Assembly: GCA_005792865.1 (NCBI GenBank)
Contig: SXQR01000280.1
Location: 1-9,605 of the forward strand
From: Flavobacterium sp.
Lineage (GTDB): Bacteria; Bacteroidota; Bacteroidia; Flavobacteriales; Flavobacteriaceae
DNA: 9,605 bases
Direction of reading: 5' to 3'
Under the pieces are notes generated by a model. The model was not told the origin of the DNA and did no database searches. It saw nothing but the letters and a program-made list of their open reading frames with translations. The position numbers were made by a program, and so were the translations under genes. Position 1 is the stretch's first letter; each line of letters begins with the position of its first letter. Shown one piece after another: positions 1 through 6,178 of the stretch.

Positions 1-23
1 GCGACTGAGATCTTTAAGATGAG

Positions 24-43
24 AATCCCTTTCGGGATTTTTT
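24..43 (+). terminator. Intrinsic terminator of an upstream gene
   Basis: AATCCC (24-29) and GGGATT (34-39) form a perfect 6-bp stem around a TTTC loop, followed by a T-rich run (40-43, then CTATTTT). The T-run lies only on the plus-strand side, so it ends a plus-strand transcript entering from the left. A TGA at 6-8 or 20-22 could be the stop codon of that gene, but too little sequence is visible to identify it. Confidence 0.65.
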
Positions 44-72
44 CTATTTTATACAATCGATCAATCAGTGAA

Positions 73-102
73 CCCGGCGGAGCCAAAACGGATCCGGCCG
101 GG
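73..102 (+). repeat. GC-rich inverted repeat in the greA leader
   Basis: CCCGGC (73-78) is the exact reverse complement of GCCGGG (97-102), with an 18-base spacer that contains a further small palindrome, CGGATCCG (89-96). It sits between the upstream terminator and greA, 25 bases before the start codon, and could fold in the 5' leader. No known regulatory RNA family is recognised and the match could be chance in a GC-rich patch. Confidence 0.3.
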
Positions 103-127
103 CTTAACAATAAAATTTTATGAAGTT

Positions 128-604
128 ATGAGCACAGTTTCGTACTACACCGCCGACGGGCTTAAGAAATTGAGGGAAGAGCTGGACCAGCTCAAGAATG
201 TCGAGCGGCCAAAGGCATCGGCTGCAATCGCCGAGGCGCGGGATAAAGGAGATCTATCGGAAAATGCCGAATACGATGCCGCGAAGGAGGCACAGGGCCT
301 GCTCGAGATGCGCATCGCGAAGCTTGAGGAAGTGCACGCGAATGCAAGGCTCATCGACGAATCGCAACTCGACGTTTCCAAGGTGCTGGTGCTGTCCAAC
401 GTCAAGATCCGCAACATGGCCAACAAGCAGGAAATCCGTTATACGCTGGTAGCCGAAAGTGAAGCCGACCTCAAGACGGGAAAAATTTCGGTTACGTCGC
501 CCATTGGCCGCGGCTTGCTGGGCAAATCTGTAGGCGAGGTCGCCGAAATCACGGTTCCCAACGGCACCATAAAGTTTGAGATCCTCGAAATATCCCGCGA
601 CTGA
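128..604 (+). CDS. greA: Transcription elongation factor GreA
   Basis: GreA rescues backtracked RNA polymerase by entering the secondary channel and stimulating cleavage of the transcript's 3' end. The 158-residue product has the normal family length and layout: an N-terminal coiled-coil hairpin (about residues 8-76) and a C-terminal FKBP-like domain (about 80-158). The hairpin tip carries the GDLSENAEY motif (41-49), with D42 and E45 matching the acidic pair that coordinates catalytic Mg2+ in the polymerase active site (D41/E44 in E. coli). The C-terminal half has the expected SPIGRGLLGKSVGE stretch (124-137). ATG at 128 is chosen because MSTVSYYTADGLKKL is the usual flavobacterial N-terminus; a GTG at 68 would add 20 unrelated residues. 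The stop codon overlaps the next gene's ATG by one base (TGATG), so the two are probably translationally coupled. Confidence 0.97.
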   Translation: MSTVSYYTADGLKKLREELDQLKNVERPKASAAIAEARDKGDLSENAEYDAAKEAQGLLEMRIAKLEEVHANARLIDESQLDVSKVLVLSNVKIRNMANKQEIRYTLVAESEADLKTGKISVTSPIGRGLLGKSVGEVAEITVPNGTIKFEILEISRD

Positions 605-996
605 TGGCCAGTATCTTCACCCGAATCATCAATGATGAACTGCCGGCCTATAAAATTGCCGAGGACCAGTACAACCTCGCTTTCCTGGACGTAAATCCCA
701 ATGCGAAAGGGCATACGCTCTGCGTGCCAAAAAGGGAAGTGGACAAATTGTTCGAGCTGGAACCCGATGAATACGAGAGCCTGATGAAGTTTTCCCGGCG
801 GATCGCAATGGCGCTTGAAAAGGCAGTTCCCTGCAAGCGCGTCGGGATGGCGGTAATTGGCCTTGAAGTGCCGCACGCCCACGTGCACCTGATCCCTATC
901 AGCCATATGGATGAGATGCGGTTCCGGGACAAGGTCTCGCCAACACCTGAAGAATTTGAACAGACGGTTCGCGATATAAGGGAGCATTTGTCCTAG
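604..996 (+). CDS. HIT family (histidine triad) nucleotide-binding protein
   Basis: HIT proteins hydrolyse or transfer nucleotide monophosphates from substrates such as AMP-lysine, AMP-NH2 or dinucleoside polyphosphates. The 130-residue protein has the family's usual length. The defining triad is H91-A-H93-V-H95 followed by LIP; by comparison with Hint and Fhit, the middle His (H93) is the nucleophile that takes the nucleotidyl group. The N-terminal half has the expected FLDVNPNAKGHTLCVPK stretch (27-43), and GMAVIGLEVPHAHVH (81-95) leads into the triad. The start overlaps the greA stop by one base, implying a greA-HIT operon. No C-terminal extension points to a more specific enzyme such as GalT or aprataxin. 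The cellular substrate cannot be told from sequence. Confidence 0.95.
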   Translation: MASIFTRIINDELPAYKIAEDQYNLAFLDVNPNAKGHTLCVPKREVDKLFELEPDEYESLMKFSRRIAMALEKAVPCKRVGMAVIGLEVPHAHVHLIPISHMDEMRFRDKVSPTPEEFEQTVRDIREHLS

Positions 997-1017
997 ATAC
1001 CGATTGTTTGGTATTTT
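997..1017 (+). terminator. Candidate weak terminator after greA-HIT
   Basis: ATACCGA (997-1003) pairs with TTGGTAT (1008-1014), with one G-U pair and a TTGT loop, and is followed by a short T-run (1014-1017). It starts directly after the HIT stop codon. The stem is AT-rich and the U-tract short, so termination may be partial. Confidence 0.4.
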
Positions 1018-1090
1018 ACCGGCCTTTATAACGGGATGTTGTAAATATTGCTTATGCTTGCACCCTAACAATAAACAATTCTTAAAAAAG

Positions 1091-1510
1091 ATGAAAAAAA
1101 GATTTTTTGCAATGGGTGCATGTGCGCTGTTTGCCTTTGCTTGCTCAAGCGATGATTCTGATTCCCTTGACTATTCAAAACTGACCCGTAAGTGGTACAA
1201 TGTCTCCGAAAAAGTGGCAGGCACGACCTTCCCCTATGACGATCACGAGGCTTGCGGAAAGGATTATATCGAATTTATGGATTCGAACATGGGCCGTTTT
1301 GTGGATGTTTGGGGCTGCGAGAGCGGTGTTCAAACCGATGAAAGTGAGTTTGTCTGGGTCCGCGAGGGCAAGAACCTGATCCTTGACGGGGTTGAAGCTG
1401 CGACCATCAGGAAAGTGAACTCTAGTACTCTGGAACTTAGCACCGAATACGATTACGACGGCGACGGTGAGGACGATACGGTGATCTTGAGATATACCAG
1501 CACACCATAA
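1091..1510 (+). CDS. Small lipocalin-like lipoprotein
   Basis: Predicted exported lipoprotein of 139 residues, start ATG 1091 after an A-rich stretch. Residues 1-17 form a signal peptide (MKKRFFAMGACALFAFA) ending at C18. The -3 position is A rather than L/V/I, so the lipobox is imperfect, but the context is typical. C18 is followed by SSDDSD, resembling the acidic lipoprotein export signal known in Flavobacterium and Capnocytophaga, so the mature protein may be surface-exposed. Residues about 30-136 look like a lipocalin-like domain: a KWYNVSE motif at the start, C55 and C76 placed to form a disulfide, and beta-strand-like stretches to the end. Near the C-terminus D121-Y-D-G-D-G-E-D-D129 resembles a calcium-binding loop. 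The ligand is unknown. It is a single-gene unit followed by its own strong terminator. Confidence 0.8.
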   Translation: MKKRFFAMGACALFAFACSSDDSDSLDYSKLTRKWYNVSEKVAGTTFPYDDHEACGKDYIEFMDSNMGRFVDVWGCESGVQTDESEFVWVREGKNLILDGVEAATIRKVNSSTLELSTEYDYDGDGEDDTVILRYTSTP

Positions 1511-1514
1511 ATTC

Positions 1515-1537
1515 AAGGGACTTCGGTCCCTTTTTTT
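1515..1537 (+). terminator. Strong intrinsic terminator with UUCG tetraloop
   Basis: AAGGGAC (1515-1521), loop TTCG (1522-1525), GTCCCTT (1526-1532), then T's through 1537. The C(UUCG)G tetraloop is very stable. It lies 5 bases after the lipoprotein stop codon and also separates that gene from the convergent histidine kinase gene. Confidence 0.9.
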
Positions 1538-1551
1538 ATTTTAATGCGATA

Positions 1552-2718
1552 TCAACCCCTATCGGCCAATTCCTTCCTGAAGCAAATTTGCATGGTGGTT
1601 CCTTTTCCGGGTTCGGAATGCAGCACCTTGATCTTTCCCTTGTGATAATCTTCCACAATCCGCTTTGTCAGTGAAAGCCCAAGGCCCCATCCGCGCTTCT
1701 TGGTCGTGAACCCGGGTTCAAAAATCCGCCGGAACTGCGTCTTCGGAATTCCCTTTCCCGTATCGGATATCAAAATTTTCACCTGCCTGGCATCTTCCTC
1801 AATCCGTACCATCAATTTTCCGCGCCCTCGCATCGCATCAATGGCATTCTTTACCATGTTTTCGATCGTCCACGAATGAAGCGCCGCGTTGAGCGGGATC
1901 ATAATGGGTTTTTTGGGGGCCTTGAACGAGAACTCGACCTGCTTGGAGAATCGCGACTTAAGGTAGTCAAAGGTCTCCGCAGTTTCCTCGATGATGTTCT
2001 TCTTTTCAACCGCGGGCTCCGATCCGATTTTGGAAAAACGGTCGGTAATGACCTGGAGCCGCGTAACGTCCTTCTCTATTTCGGCAACGGTGACGGGATC
2101 CACATTGTCTGCCTTCATGATTTCAAGCCATCCGATAAGCGAGGAAAGCGGAGTCCCGATCTGGTGCGCGGTTTCCTTGGCCATCCCCGCCCACAATTTG
2201 TTTTGCGTTGCCATCTTGGTGCTTCGGTAAAAATTATACACCACGCCTCCAAAAAGAACGATGATGAGCAACAGGGCTACGGGATAGTATTTCAGGGTAT
2301 TGATCAGCGACGAGTTTCCGTAGTACAGATACTGGAATTTTCCCGGCACATATTCAAAGATGATGGGGTCGTTCTCCTTCCGGAGCTTTTGGAGAAGCGC
2401 GCGTGAGGCATTTTCGCTTTGGAGTATCCGCTCATCGATGTTGGAAGTGCTGATGATGCTGTCCCGTTCATTGGTCAGGATAATGGGGATCGTCGTGTTG
2501 CGGGCCAGGATCTTGAGCGGAAGGTCCAGCGGCGTATTGTCGTCAGCATTGATGAGCGTCTTTTGCGCATCGGCCCAATATTCCATCTTTGCGCGCTCCT
2601 CGTTCTTGAAATAAGTGAAAAAGGTATAGGTATTCCATAAAATCAACGTGATGATGACGAACGATGCGCCAATGATGATCCATCGGGTTATGTTGCGCTT
2701 GTCATAAGAAAAATCCAT
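1552..2718 (-). CDS. Membrane sensor histidine kinase (HQIGTPL type)
   Basis: Two-component sensor kinase of 388 residues. A first transmembrane segment (about 12-34) and a second (about 143-163) enclose a roughly 108-residue extracytoplasmic sensor region with no recognised fold. The cytoplasmic part has the H-box AHQIGTPLSSL with phospho-acceptor H185. The HATPase domain has an N-box (IENMVKNAIDAM, E286-N287-N291), G1 box (DTGKGIP, 319-325), F-box region (FEPGFTTKK) and G2 box (GWGLGLSL, 343-350). No HAMP domain is evident between TM2 and the H-box. All catalytic motifs are intact, so it should be active. No response regulator gene is in the window, so its partner is encoded elsewhere. It is divergent from the flavin reductase-like gene and convergent with the lipoprotein gene. 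The signal sensed is unknown. Confidence 0.93.
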   Translation of the reverse strand: MDFSYDKRNITRWIIIGASFVIITLILWNTYTFFTYFKNEERAKMEYWADAQKTLINADDNTPLDLPLKILARNTTIPIILTNERDSIISTSNIDERILQSENASRALLQKLRKENDPIIFEYVPGKFQYLYYGNSSLINTLKYYPVALLLIIVLFGGVVYNFYRSTKMATQNKLWAGMAKETAHQIGTPLSSLIGWLEIMKADNVDPVTVAEIEKDVTRLQVITDRFSKIGSEPAVEKKNIIEETAETFDYLKSRFSKQVEFSFKAPKKPIMIPLNAALHSWTIENMVKNAIDAMRGRGKLMVRIEEDARQVKILISDTGKGIPKTQFRRIFEPGFTTKKRGWGLGLSLTKRIVEDYHKGKIKVLHSEPGKGTTMQICFRKELADRG

Positions 2719-2932
2719 AATGAGGCTTTATGTGCTAAAGATAATTTAATTTTTTCTTACGGGTTTTTCGCCGATTGTGCCGTTTTGTACCGAGTTTCTT
2801 TTAATGTGGCAGGCGGCCGCAGCGGTTTTATGTACGAAGCTCCGTATGGCCCAAGACTTCCTCACCTAAAACCCATCCTCAGGCGGTTGATAACTCCGTC
2901 CTTTTTCGCCTCGCCACACCATTGCGTTTCCT

Positions 2933-2940
2933 TATTTTTG
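2933..2940 (+). promoter_or_regulatory. Candidate Bacteroidota -7 element before the flavin reductase gene
   Basis: TATTTTTG matches the TAnnTTTG consensus exactly and lies 14 bases before the ATG at 2955. No TTG/TTTG -33 element is seen at the usual distance and the implied leader is very short, so this is weak. The rest of the 236-base gap (2719-2954) between the divergent genes shows no strong promoter, convincing gene or long repeat. Confidence 0.25.
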
Positions 2941-2954
2941 TCCAAAACCACTCC

Positions 2955-3833
2955 ATGATCAGCATCGAGCCCAACGCGATTTCCCCGCTCAAACTGCAAG
3001 CGTACCTCCAGGCTGCCGTTGCGCCAAGACCCATTGCGTTTGCCAGCACGATCAGCGCCGAAGGTGTCCCAAACCTTTCGCCGTTCAGTTTTTTCAACGT
3101 ATTCAGTTCGAATCCGCCCATCCTGGTATTTTCACCTGCCAGGCGGGTGCGCGACAATACCACCAAGCATACGTTGGAGAACGTGCAAAGCGTTGAGGAA
3201 GTTGTCATCAACGTGGTGCATTATCCCATCGTCCAGCAGGCATCCCTGTCCAGTACCGAATATCCCGAAGGCGTCAACGAATTTGTGAAGGCCGGGTTGA
3301 CAATGCTGCCATCGGATATCGTAAAGCCTTTTCGCGTAGCGGAATCCCCGGTCCAGTTTGAATGCCGCGTCAACCAGGTCATCGCACTTGGAGAAAGAGG
3401 CGGCGCGGGAAACCTGGTCATTTGCGAGGTCCTCAAATTGCACATCAGAGAAGATGTCGTGGATGCTTCGGGAAACATTGACCAACACAAGATCGACCTT
3501 GTCTCACGTTTGGGCGGAAACTGGTATTCACGCTCCAACCAAGGGCTTTTTGAGGTACCGAAACCATTGGCGACACTTGGCGTGGGCGTCGATTCGATTC
3601 CCCGCCATATCCGTGAGAGCGAGGTGTTTGACGGTAACGATATGGGAATTCTGGGCAACGTCGAATCCTTGCCTACCCGCGCGGAAATCGATAACTTTGT
3701 CAACGGCAATTTTGCGGTCAAAGCGGTCCTCAGCGCCGATGACAGGGTGAAGCAGCACATGATGGCAAAGGAGATGATTGCGGCGGGAGATCCGCTATCG
3801 GCGTGGAAAGTATTATTGGCAAAAGAATCATAA
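2955..3833 (+). CDS. Flavin reductase family protein (FMN-binding split barrel)
   Basis: Protein of 292 residues. Residues about 20-170 form a flavin reductase-like split-barrel domain, shown by APRPIAFAST (23-32), GVPNLSPFSFFNVFSSNPP (37-55), FSPARR (59-64), the NT.KHT segment (68-73) and GGAGNLVICEV (149-159). Family members bind FMN and use NAD(P)H or serve other flavin-dependent reactions. A conserved RLGGNWYSR segment (185-193) and a C-terminal extension of about 100 residues follow, as in the flavobacterial subfamily. ATG 2955 is chosen because MISIEPNAIS is the usual flavobacterial start; an upstream TTG at 2922 would add 11 poorly supported residues. DUF3127 follows after 15 bases, so the two are probably co-transcribed. 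The true substrate is not known; 'flavin reductase' is the family name rather than a proven activity. Confidence 0.9.
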   Translation: MISIEPNAISPLKLQAYLQAAVAPRPIAFASTISAEGVPNLSPFSFFNVFSSNPPILVFSPARRVRDNTTKHTLENVQSVEEVVINVVHYPIVQQASLSSTEYPEGVNEFVKAGLTMLPSDIVKPFRVAESPVQFECRVNQVIALGERGGAGNLVICEVLKLHIREDVVDASGNIDQHKIDLVSRLGGNWYSRSNQGLFEVPKPLATLGVGVDSIPRHIRESEVFDGNDMGILGNVESLPTRAEIDNFVNGNFAVKAVLSADDRVKQHMMAKEMIAAGDPLSAWKVLLAKES

Positions 3834-3848
3834 TCTAACAAATACAAG

Positions 3849-4220
3849 ATGGAAGTTACAGGAAGAATCAAGGTACTCAATCCGGAGCAGCAGGTCAGCG
3901 CGACATTCAGGAAAAGGGAGGTCGTGGTAACGACAGAGGAGCAGTATCCGCAACATATCATGATCGAATTCACCCAGGACAAGATCGATCAACTCAACAA
4001 TTTCAAGCCGGGCGACCAGGTGCGTGTGCAAATCAACCTGCGCGGCCGCGAATGGGTAAGCCCCCAGGGCGAGACGCGTTATTTCAATTCGATCCAGGGA
4101 TGGCGAATCGAGAAGCTGATGCAGGATGTTCCCGGCCAGATGCCGCCGGTTCCCGCTGCCAACACATTTCCGCCTGCGCAACAATTCAATGAGGAAGAGC
4201 ACGACGACCTTCCGTTCTAA
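3849..4220 (+). CDS. DUF3127 protein with SSB-like C-terminal tip
   Basis: Protein of 123 residues belonging to the DUF3127 family, typical of Bacteroidota. Residues 1-90 are beta-rich and look like a compact OB-type barrel: MEVTGRIKVL, then KREVVVTTEEQYPQHIMIEF (22-41), PGDQVRVQINLRGREW (54-69) and YFNSIQGWRIEK (78-89). A Pro/Gln-rich linker (about 94-112) leads to an acidic tip, EEEHDDLPF (115-123). The same layout of OB fold, flexible linker and D-D-[IL]-P-F end defines bacterial single-stranded DNA-binding protein, where the tip recruits replication and repair proteins. A nucleic-acid role is therefore plausible by inference, but this is not a canonical SSB. It follows the flavin reductase-like gene by 15 bases and is followed by a terminator hairpin. 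Confidence 0.88.
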   Translation: MEVTGRIKVLNPEQQVSATFRKREVVVTTEEQYPQHIMIEFTQDKIDQLNNFKPGDQVRVQINLRGREWVSPQGETRYFNSIQGWRIEKLMQDVPGQMPPVPAANTFPPAQQFNEEEHDDLPF

Positions 4221-4226
4221 AACTTG

Positions 4227-4252
4227 ACCCGGAGGCGACTTCGGGTTTTTTT
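4227..4252 (+). terminator. Terminator hairpin abutting the aat start codon
   Basis: ACCCGGAG (4227-4234), loop GCGA (4235-4238, a GNRA tetraloop) and CTTCGGGT (4239-4246) form an 8-bp stem with one G-U pair. T's continue through 4252 and the aat ATG begins at 4253. It probably ends the flavin reductase-DUF3127 transcript, but it also occupies the whole region where an aat ribosome-binding site would be. Confidence 0.8.
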
Positions 4253-4894
4253 ATGCGAGTACTGAATTCAGACATCGAATTTCCGGCGGTCGAGAATGCG
4301 GGCAGGGAAGGATTGCTGTGCATTGGCGGCGACCTTTCGCCCGAAAGGCTGCTTCTGGCCTACAGGAACGGCATTTTCCCGTGGTACAGCGAGGGCGATC
4401 CCATTTGTTGGTGGTCTCCTCCTGAGCGGATGGTGGTCTTTCCGCGGGATTACGTCGCCCCAAAAAATTTGCGGAATGTCCTTAACCGAAAATTGTTCAC
4501 GGTTACCTTTAACCGCGAATTCGAGAAGGTGATCGCGGGATGCCGCTTCTCAAAACGGAACGGGCAGGACGGCACCTGGCTCACGCAGGAAATGCACGAA
4601 GCATATCTTGAGATGCATCGGCTCGGCCATGCAAAATCTGTTGAGGTGTGGCAGGAAGATGAACTGGTGGGCGGGCTTTACGGCATGGACATGGATGGTG
4701 TGTTTTGTGGCGAAAGTATGTTTTCCCAGGTTCCGAATGCCTCCAAATATGCATTCGCTTTCCTGATCGAAAAATTAAAGTTGGAGAATTACCGCCTACT
4801 GGATTGCCAGGTCCACAACCATCACCTGGAGAGCCTGGGCGCGAAGACGATTCCCCGAAAGGATTTCATTCAAATTTTAAGGCATTCAGGCTGA
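4253..4894 (+). CDS. aat: Leucyl/phenylalanyl-tRNA-protein transferase
   Basis: Aat transfers Leu or Phe from aminoacyl-tRNA to the N-terminal Arg or Lys of proteins, marking them for degradation by the N-degron pathway (ClpS/ClpAP in E. coli). The 213-residue product has family-typical motifs: GGDLSPERLLLAYRNGIFPW (25-44), WWSPPER (53-59), GTWLT (107-111), AKSVEVW (127-133), FCGESMFS (151-158) and DCQVHNHHLESLGA (184-197). E154 and Q186 match the residues implicated in catalysis in the E. coli enzyme (E156, Q188). It is slightly shorter than E. coli Aat at the C-terminus, as usual in Bacteroidota. ATG 4253 is the only start giving the normal N-terminus, yet it follows a terminator T-run directly, so expression must depend on read-through or an unseen start. 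Its last 9 bases overlap tag, which is convergent. Confidence 0.95.
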   Translation: MRVLNSDIEFPAVENAGREGLLCIGGDLSPERLLLAYRNGIFPWYSEGDPICWWSPPERMVVFPRDYVAPKNLRNVLNRKLFTVTFNREFEKVIAGCRFSKRNGQDGTWLTQEMHEAYLEMHRLGHAKSVEVWQEDELVGGLYGMDMDGVFCGESMFSQVPNASKYAFAFLIEKLKLENYRLLDCQVHNHHLESLGAKTIPRKDFIQILRHSG

Positions 4895-5455
4895 TTGCGT
4901 TTTCTTCCAGCACTCGTTAATGTGGTCGTCCACCATTCCCGTTGCCTGCATGTGCGCGTACACCACGGTCGAGCCTACGAATTTGAATCCGCGTTTCTTG
5001 AGGTCCTTGCTGATGGCGTCCGAGAGTGCTGTGGTTGCCGGTAAATCCTTCTGGTTCTTATAGCGGTTGACGATGGGCTGCCCGCCCGTGAAGGCCCAGA
5101 TGTACTCTGTAAAGCTGCCAAACTCCTTTTGAACTTCCATGAACGCCCTGGCGTTGGTGATGGCCGCCTTGATCTTAAGGCCGTTGCGGATGATGCCCGC
5201 GTCGTCCATCAATTGGGCAATCTTGTCATCACCATACTTCGCGACCTTTTTGTAGTCGAAGCGGTCAAATGCCCTGCGGAAATTCTCCCGTTTGCGCAGG
5301 ATCGTGATCCATGATAGGCCAGCCTGGAAAGTTTCCAATATCAGGAATTCAAAAAGCTTCCGGTCGTCGCGAACGGGTACGCCCCATTCCTCATCGTGGT
5401 ATTTGACGTAAAGCGGATCGGTTCCGCACCAGGTGCATCGTGTTTTATTCTCCAT
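4886..5455 (-). CDS. tag: DNA-3-methyladenine glycosylase I
   Basis: Tag removes 3-methyladenine from alkylated DNA, starting base-excision repair. The 189-residue protein matches E. coli Tag in length and along its sequence: RCTWCGTDPLYVKYHDEEWG (6-25), LETFQAGLSWITILRKRENF (40-59), DAGIIRNGLKI (85-95) and LKKRGFKFVGSTVVYAHMQA (152-171). The four zinc ligands of the family are present: C7, H20, H178 and C182 (the last two as H-x3-C). E41 aligns with E. coli E38 in the base pocket. The start overlaps the upstream yhhQ stop by 11 bases, so translation is probably coupled. The 3' end overlaps aat by 9 bases on the opposite strand. No other alkylation-repair gene (ada, alkA, alkB) is in the window. 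Confidence 0.96.
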   Translation of the reverse strand: MENKTRCTWCGTDPLYVKYHDEEWGVPVRDDRKLFEFLILETFQAGLSWITILRKRENFRRAFDRFDYKKVAKYGDDKIAQLMDDAGIIRNGLKIKAAITNARAFMEVQKEFGSFTEYIWAFTGGQPIVNRYKNQKDLPATTALSDAISKDLKKRGFKFVGSTVVYAHMQATGMVDDHINECWKKTQSA

Positions 5456-6098
5456 CCTTTGCGAGGTATTTGTCTATCATTCCGTGCCCGATGTAGATCA
5501 GGGGCGTCAGCGCGACCGCAATCGCAAGTTTCACCGAATAGCCCGTCAGCCCAGATGCGACATACATATTGAAATCCATCTTGCCCGTCAGGTAAAAGGC
5601 GATGCCCAGGACGATGAAACTGTCAAAAAACTGCGAGATCACCGTCGATCCGGTGCTGCGGAGCCAGATCCATTTGTTGCCCGTCCGCTTCTTGACATAT
5701 TGGAAGATGATCGCGTCGATGAGCTGCGATACCAGGAATGCCGTGATGCTTCCCACGATGATCCACATGGATTGCCCAAATACCGCGTTGAACTGTTGGT
5801 CGGTGATGCCCGCGGTTTTCGTGGAAGCGGGAATTCCGATAGCCATCAGCAAGATCAGGAAACAATAGGCGATGAGGGCCGCCGTCAATATCGAGAGCTT
5901 TTTGACCTGGTCCTTGCCGAAATATTCGTTGACGAGGTCCGTCGTCAAAAAAACCACGGGCCACGGCAAAATCCCGATGCTCATCAGGTACGGGCCCACG
6001 TCTATCAACTTCCCGCCGATGAGTTCGGCCGTGATGGCATTGGTGATGAATATTCCGGACAGGGCCAGGAAAACCTTGTTTCTTCGGGTTGTGAACAT
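5445..6098 (-). CDS. yhhQ: Queuosine precursor transporter (YhhQ / VUT family)
   Basis: Integral membrane protein of 217 residues in the Vut_1 family. The E. coli member YhhQ imports queuosine precursors (preQ0/preQ1) used to modify the wobble base of GUN-anticodon tRNAs. About six hydrophobic segments lie near residues 8-24, 38-53, 68-90, 110-135, 150-170 and 180-205. Family motifs include PVVFLTTDLVNEYFG (47-61) and WLRSTGSTVISQFFDSFIVL (145-164). ATG 6098 (MFTTRRNKVF) is chosen because flavobacterial homologues begin there; an in-frame ATG at 6143 would add 15 residues with no membrane character. tag follows with an 11-base overlap. No other queuosine gene (queC-F, tgt, queA/G) is nearby. 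Transport of another metabolite cannot be excluded. Confidence 0.9.
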   Translation of the reverse strand: MFTTRRNKVFLALSGIFITNAITAELIGGKLIDVGPYLMSIGILPWPVVFLTTDLVNEYFGKDQVKKLSILTAALIAYCFLILLMAIGIPASTKTAGITDQQFNAVFGQSMWIIVGSITAFLVSQLIDAIIFQYVKKRTGNKWIWLRSTGSTVISQFFDSFIVLGIAFYLTGKMDFNMYVASGLTGYSVKLAIAVALTPLIYIGHGMIDKYLAKDGE

Positions 6099-6178
6099 TT
6101 GGTAAATATACAAATCCGGTGCAATCATATCCCAAAGGTCCATGATCGGAAATGTTTCCTGGTGCGGTTTTTCCGCAG

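Noticed and set aside
1..22. End of an upstream coding gene
   Set aside because: Stops at 6-8 and 20-22 in different frames are both possible and too few codons are visible to choose or identify a product.
68..127. N-terminal extension of GreA from GTG 68
   Set aside because: The 20 added residues do not resemble GreA, overlap the palindromic patch, and ATG 128 gives the usual flavobacterial N-terminus.
1053..1060. TATGCTTG as a -7 promoter element for the lipoprotein gene
   Set aside because: One mismatch to TAnnTTTG and no -33 TTG at the right distance; the nearest TTG is only 11 bases upstream.
1004..1090. Longer version of the lipoprotein starting at 1004
   Set aside because: It would place 29 residues before a clear MKK signal peptide and lacks family support.
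2804..2869. Short 21-codon reading frame in the kinase-flavin reductase gap
   Set aside because: No recognisable product, no promoter or terminator of its own, and a length expected by chance.
3221..3982. 253-codon minus-strand frame across the flavin reductase and DUF3127 genes
   Set aside because: It lies opposite two well-supported genes, its translation looks like no family, and long antisense frames are common at this base composition.
3849..4220. DUF3127 gene as a true ssb
   Set aside because: Only the C-terminal tip and general layout resemble SSB; the N-terminal domain lacks SSB signature sequence and matches DUF3127.
6099..6143. Upstream ATG 6143 as the yhhQ start
   Set aside because: It adds 15 residues not seen in homologues; MFTTRRNKVF at 6098 is the typical start.
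6099..6178. preQ1 riboswitch before yhhQ
   Set aside because: Hairpins are present, but neither the short preQ1-I pattern with its A-rich tail nor a preQ1-II layout could be matched, so only a structured leader is reported.
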